Positions 59,800-64,000 of a stretch of 64,000 nt of DNA are shown here, in pieces (position 1 is the stretch's first letter; each line of letters opens with the position of its first letter). A program made the translations under genes and the position numbers. The notes below the pieces were generated by a model. That model was given only the letters and a program-made list of their open reading frames with translations, did not search any database and was not told the DNA's origin. Source of the stretch: Piromyces finnis (Eukaryota > Neocallimastigomycota > Neocallimastigomycetes > Neocallimastigales > Neocallimastigaceae); contig MCFH01000066.1 in the NCBI GenBank assembly GCA_002104945.1, positions 1 to 64,000 on the forward strand, given 5' to 3'.

Positions 59800-61317
59800 A
59801 TGTTATTTATATATATATTAACATTTAATTTATTTTTAATTGAAATTAACTGCAATCAAATACTTAATTTAATAGAAAAAAAAATCAATAAACTACCAGA
59901 TGGATTTTTATATGTTAATGAAAATAATATATATGGGCCTATAACAACTAATAGAGAAAATGATAATGGTAATAAACGGAATCTATATAAAATTGTTAAG
60001 AATGAAGATGATAATTATTATTATAAATATGATGAATTTAATCTATATGAAAATAAAACTGCTGTAGAATCAAAATATTTTTGTCAAATTAAATCACCTA
60101 TAAGACCTGAAGCTCAGAAAGGATATGATTTAGAATGTCCTGTAAATTATAAATTAGTAATTATTAAAGCATTTTATGGGAGATATGCTAATGATAGAAA
60201 AAATTGCAAAGATAGTTTTATATCTAAGGGAAAAAAAATAAGAAGAAAAGGATGTGGTTATGAACCTTTTGAAAGGGTTAAAAATAGTTGTGAGGGAAAA
60301 CAATATTGTACTTTATATCCAATGGATAATGTTTATAAAAATTTTTGTAATAAAATTTCGAAATATCTCTATGTTGAATATCAATGTGTTAAAAAAAAGG
60401 TATAATAAATATATAAATATGCAAATATTTAAATATCATTTATATTTATATTTTTATTTTCATTTACTAAATTTATTTTAAATAGAAAATAAATAAAGAA
60501 AAAATTTCTATCATTTCATTTTATGATAATATTCAATCTAATTCTATCCAAGAACACTCAATAAGTGAATTTTATCAATATTCAAATATTCATGGATATG
60601 AATTTACATTAGAAAATTATAATTATATACCAGAAAGAATCATTTACTTTATGAAATTACAAAGTATAATAGATAAAATGATTGAAGGATTAAAATATAA
60701 AAAATATGACTGGATAGTGTAGGTATTTTAAATATTTTTATTTAATTATTAGTATTAATCTTATTTATACATATAAATTAATTTTTAGATGGGTAGATAG
60801 CGATGTTATTATTTTAAATCCAAATTATAAAATTGAAACATTTTTACCAGACAAAAAAATGAGTAAAATACATTTAATTGCAGCATATGATTATTTAGGA
60901 CGGAAAGACTATTGCTGTGGATTAAATGCTGGTGTTCTTTTTTTTCGTGTTCATGAATGGTCACTAAGTTTGTTAATGCGTGCTATTTCATATCCTTATT
61001 TTCATAAAAAGGAATTAATTCAATTTGATGATCAAACATCATTAAACAACGTTTTAATAGAAACAAATGAAGAAGAACATTATATTATAACACCTCCAGA
61101 ATGGTTTAATTCTCAGCAAGCTATAAAAGGAAATTTTTTAAATCATATAATGGGTGGAAACTTAAATTATAAAAACAGAAAATTAAATAAATTTATAGAA
61201 GATTCAAATAATGATGATGAATGGTACGCTAAAACTAATGAAAAAATGAGAAAGGAGGTTTTGGAGTATTATCATAAGAGTAAAAATGAGCAAATAAAAA
61301 TAATTTTGCAACCTTAA
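59800..61317 (+). CDS. SUEL-type lectin / GMA12-MNN10-like glycosyltransferase
   Basis: Three exons: 59800-60399, 60486-60718 and 60789-61317. The introns are 86 and 70 nt with GT-AG ends and matching phase, for a total of 1362 nt (453 residues). Residues 1-20 form a signal peptide or membrane anchor. A galactose-binding lectin (SUEL) domain occupies about 103-200 (LECP, AFYGR, NSCEGKQYCTLY, KYLYVEYQC). A GT34-type catalytic domain follows: KKYDWIVWVDSDVIILNP with the DSD metal-binding motif, GLNAGVLFFR and FDDQTSLNNVL. Such enzymes transfer galactose or mannose from a nucleotide sugar in the Golgi lumen; the exact donor is not predictable here. No frame damage is seen. The lectin probably positions a galactosylated or rhamnosylated acceptor, which is inference. 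Confidence 0.85.
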
Positions 61318-61745
61318 TTTCCTTATTAGTAATATTAAAATAATACATATAATTAATTATTAATTATAATAATGAAAAGATATTTTTAAATTATTTAGGT
61401 TACATTCTATGTATAATTTATGCTTTTTTAGAAAATTTTGTAGATATTTAAATTTAATATTTACTATAAAGATTTAATAATTTAAGATGAAATAAGTATA
61501 AATATTTTAATTAAAATTTTAAAAAAATTAATAAATGAGTTATTAACAAGAATAACAAAGTGAAAAAAATTTAAAAATTTCGATTATATAAATGATATAT
61601 ATATAATTAATTGTTAATTTAGTTTTTATATTTATATCAATTTTTTATTTAAAGAAAAATTCTATATAACTTTAAACTTACACTGTAAGAAGTTAGAATT
61701 AAACTTTAATAATTCTGCACTTCAATTAAATAATGTATTCCTCCT
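61318..61745. other. AT-rich spacer before LINE3
   Basis: 3' flank of the glycosyltransferase gene; no gene or RNA is visible. Confidence 0.5.
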
Positions 61746-61823
61746 GGGAACGTGCCTTCATTTATTTAATAAATGAAGTTTCTCAAGGGGCTCTGCTCAT
61801 GCTCATGGTACTGAGAGAATAGA
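61746..61823 (+). ncRNA. LINE 5' structured RNA, copy 3 (candidate pseudoknot)
   Basis: GTGCC (61752-61756) can still pair with GGTAC (61807-61811) through one G-U pair. GGGAAC pairs with GTTTCTC allowing one G-U. The CTTCATTTA/TAAATGAAG hairpin is unchanged. Substitutions that retain pairing argue for RNA structure. Confidence 0.45.
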
Positions 61824-61861
61824 AAAAAATCCAAGTATTGCGCAATTGATCCATCAATACA

Positions 61862-64000
61862 TCAAAAACTTATCACATGAAAAACACCTGGCTTACAAAA
61901 ATATTAAGCCCCTTTCAGATTGCGCTGACATGGAAAATTATCTTAACCAGTTCTCCATATACCAAAATCTATGTAATACCATCAAAAAGATTAAGAGTAA
62001 ATTCAGATCCAATCTCTATAAAGCTAATATTGTTTCTATCGGTAAACATTTTATTGATAAAAGCTTTAGACAAGGTTGGAAAGGCCTTAAAAAACTTGCC
62101 AAACCAAGTTATTCGTCCTCCCATATTTCAACTATTAAAGACAAGAATGGCAAGGATTTATTTACTCTTCAAGAACAATTAAAACGTTGGGCTGAACATT
62201 ATGAAAATCTTGCATCTGATGTTACAAATCACAGCTTAAATCGTGGTTGCTGGGAAAGAGCATTCCAATTCAACCATATCAATCAAATAGCATGGGATAT
62301 AAATGGTCCCATTTCTATTGAGGAAATTAGGAATGTTGTTCTGTAAATGAAGAATAATAAGGCTCCAGGTCCCGATGGTATCCCAATTGAATTTTTCAAA
62401 GCTTTCTTTTGTAACAAAGAACTGGAAAAAGAACATAAGTCTGCTGGAAATTGTCTTAAATTAATTTTTAATAAAATCTGGAATGGTTCCTTTCCTTTGA
62501 AATGGAACTCTGCTTCCATTGTTTCTATTCCAAAGAAAGGCGATCTTTCAGACTGTAATAATTATCGTGGTATTTCTCTCATCAATGTAGGTCTTAAAAT
62601 TATTTCAAAAATTGTAACTAATAGAATTTTAAAGTATGCTCTTTCTCATAACTTTATAAGACCTGAGCAATTTGGTTTTCGCAATAAAGAAGAATGTATT
62701 AGCTTATTTATTTCCATTAGAGAAATCTGTCAAAGAAGGAAATTTAAAGGAAAAGCCACTTATGTCGCCTTTCTAGACCTTAAAAAAGCATACGACTCAG
62801 TTCCTATTTTTAATATCCTTACAAAGTTATATAAATTAGGTATACGTGTTAAATGTTTTGATTTTCTCAATAATCTCTACTCTACCTCTAAAGCTCGTGC
62901 ACGTTTCTTGGATATGCTTTCCAATGAATTCCCTATAAACCGTGGTGTAAGACAAGGATGTCCTCTTTCTCCTATACTGTTTAACCTCTTTATCAATGAT
63001 ATTTTAAATAAATGTGAAAGGCTTGGGGTTAGCTTAGGTAATAAACGTTGTTGTGGTGGCCTTTTCGCTGATGATATTGTTCTGATTGCTCCTAGCAAGA
63101 AGAACCTTCAAAAGATGCTCAATCTAGTGCATGATTGGGCTAATTTAAATGAAATGTCTTTTGGAATAAATAAATGTGCAACTATTGTTGTTAAACCTAT
63201 CAACTTTAATAGATCCCCTAGTTATGTCGACCCAACATTTTACATCGGTATGTACTCGATTCCAAAGGTTTCTTGCTATACTTATCTTGGAATCCCATTC
63301 GACGAAGATCTTTCTTTGACTCCTATTCTGTCTAATATGTACAAAAAAGTTCAGAAATCTTTATTCTCTTTTAAGAACTTCCTCACCAACAATTGTGTTC
63401 CTATTGGCTTAAAAAACATAGTAATTCATTCTTATATTTTAAGCAAAGTCTCTTATTATGCTCCTTTGCTTGGTTCCAACAAAAATAGAACTAGAAGAGT
63501 CCAATCTCTTATCAATACTGCTGTTTTATGGAGTGTCAATAGCTTTCACAATAAAAGTTTTAATAACAAAGATTTTGTTTTTGAACGAAATTCATTTATT
63601 AGTCTGTATGCTCTTACAAGAGATATGAAGATCCCTACCCTTTCAGGTATTTGTGCTGCGCAACAAGTGGAATGCTTTGTTAAATGGAGAAAATCAAATT
63701 GTATAATTAAAGATCTCGTCCGATCTATTCCTCCCATGTCTCATTACTCTTGGGCCAAAGAAGCTTATGAAAATAAATATTAAAAGTACTAAAGATATTA
63801 AAGAATACTATTGGAATAATAGTAGCCTAAATAATGGAAGTAAAGCCCTCAGATATACTAACAACAAATTCCTTAATTCAAATCGCCTAATGCATATCGG
63901 TCTCAACAAACCTCACTTAAATTTAGGAATTACCTGGATTATTCGTAATCGATGCAGTTATGAATACACTATCCGAATTGCTATTGCCAGTAATAGAGTT
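61862..64000 (+). pseudogene. LINE3 ORF remnant: reverse transcriptase without endonuclease
   Basis: The frame is open from the deletion junction to TAA 62344-62346, where LINE2 has TCA. It continues 62347-63783 through APGPDGIPIEFFKA, RPEQFGFR, FLDLKKAYDS, GVRQGCPLSP and FADDIV. A 20-nt deletion near 63757, flanked by AAGAA in LINE2, then shifts the frame. Homology continues in the shifted frame to the window end. Unlike LINE2 it keeps TGG at the codon equivalent to 19260, so the two copies decayed independently. Confidence 0.9.

Larger units (their letters stand above)
61746..64000 (+). mobile_element. LINE3: endonuclease-deleted LINE, runs off the window
   Basis: It has the GGGAAC 5' end, structured 5' UTR and ATTGCGCAAT palindrome, then passes directly into sequence equivalent to LINE2 position 19043. 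About 1.3 kb encoding the N-terminus and endonuclease is missing. The junction is near 61853-61860. Confidence 0.88.

Overview
This window is eukaryotic, extremely AT-rich and dominated by transposons. The most likely source is an anaerobic gut fungus (Neocallimastigomycota). That is an inference from AAT/AAA-rich spacers, short GT-AG introns with A/T-only interiors, a secreted leucine-rich-repeat protein with hevein-type chitin-binding (CBM18) repeats, a SUEL-lectin/GMA12-type glycosyltransferase fusion, and fungal Tf1-like Ty3 retrotransposons. I see only two host genes: the LRR-CBM18 gene (9653-11795, five exons, an in-frame TGA in the last) and the SUEL-glycosyltransferase gene (59800-61317, three exons, intact).

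Layout. 1-2125: imperfect inverted duplication of an LTR and its flank. 2292-7337: dispersed repeats, solo LTRs and a copia fragment split by a solo LTR. 9653-11795: LRR-CBM18 gene with a solo LTR in its last intron. 12121-22049: a LINE (LINE2) whose 5' UTR is split by a second LINE (LINE1). 22219-36299: a complete Ty3/gypsy element (G1, minus strand) whose 5' LTR holds a second complete element (G2, 28777-35322) and a solo LTR (35371-36013). 36997-38935: a LINE 5' fragment abutting a copia gag-protease-integrase fragment. 41190-47628: a damaged, probably recombinant Ty3 element (G3). 48719-55446: an intact Ty3 element (G4) with apparently identical LTRs and one 1627-codon ORF. 55450-58870: a mosaic of LTR pieces, a tRNA-like segment and Ty3 and copia fragments. 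59800-61317: glycosyltransferase gene. 61746-64000: a third LINE lacking its endonuclease region and running off the window.

How the parts fit. Target-site duplications read by eye (GACTA, TCTAT, GGTGC, ATATT, TTCAATACTTCAA, ATTAC, ATTAA, ATTTA, ATTTC) order the insertions: G2 and the 35371 solo LTR post-date G1, and LINE1 post-dates LINE2. G1, G2 and G4 each carry a primer-binding site that is the reverse complement of 10-11 nt inside their own LTR, about 35-39 nt downstream of a TATA box. This matches the self-priming known for Tf1/sushi elements. The LINE copies start with a conserved potential pseudoknot whose conservation begins exactly at a GGGAAC 5' terminus, recalling the 5' ribozymes of some LINEs. 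Several G3-family LTRs lie close upstream of tRNA-like A/B-box modules. All coordinates and alignments were made by eye without software, and homology calls rest on recognised motifs.
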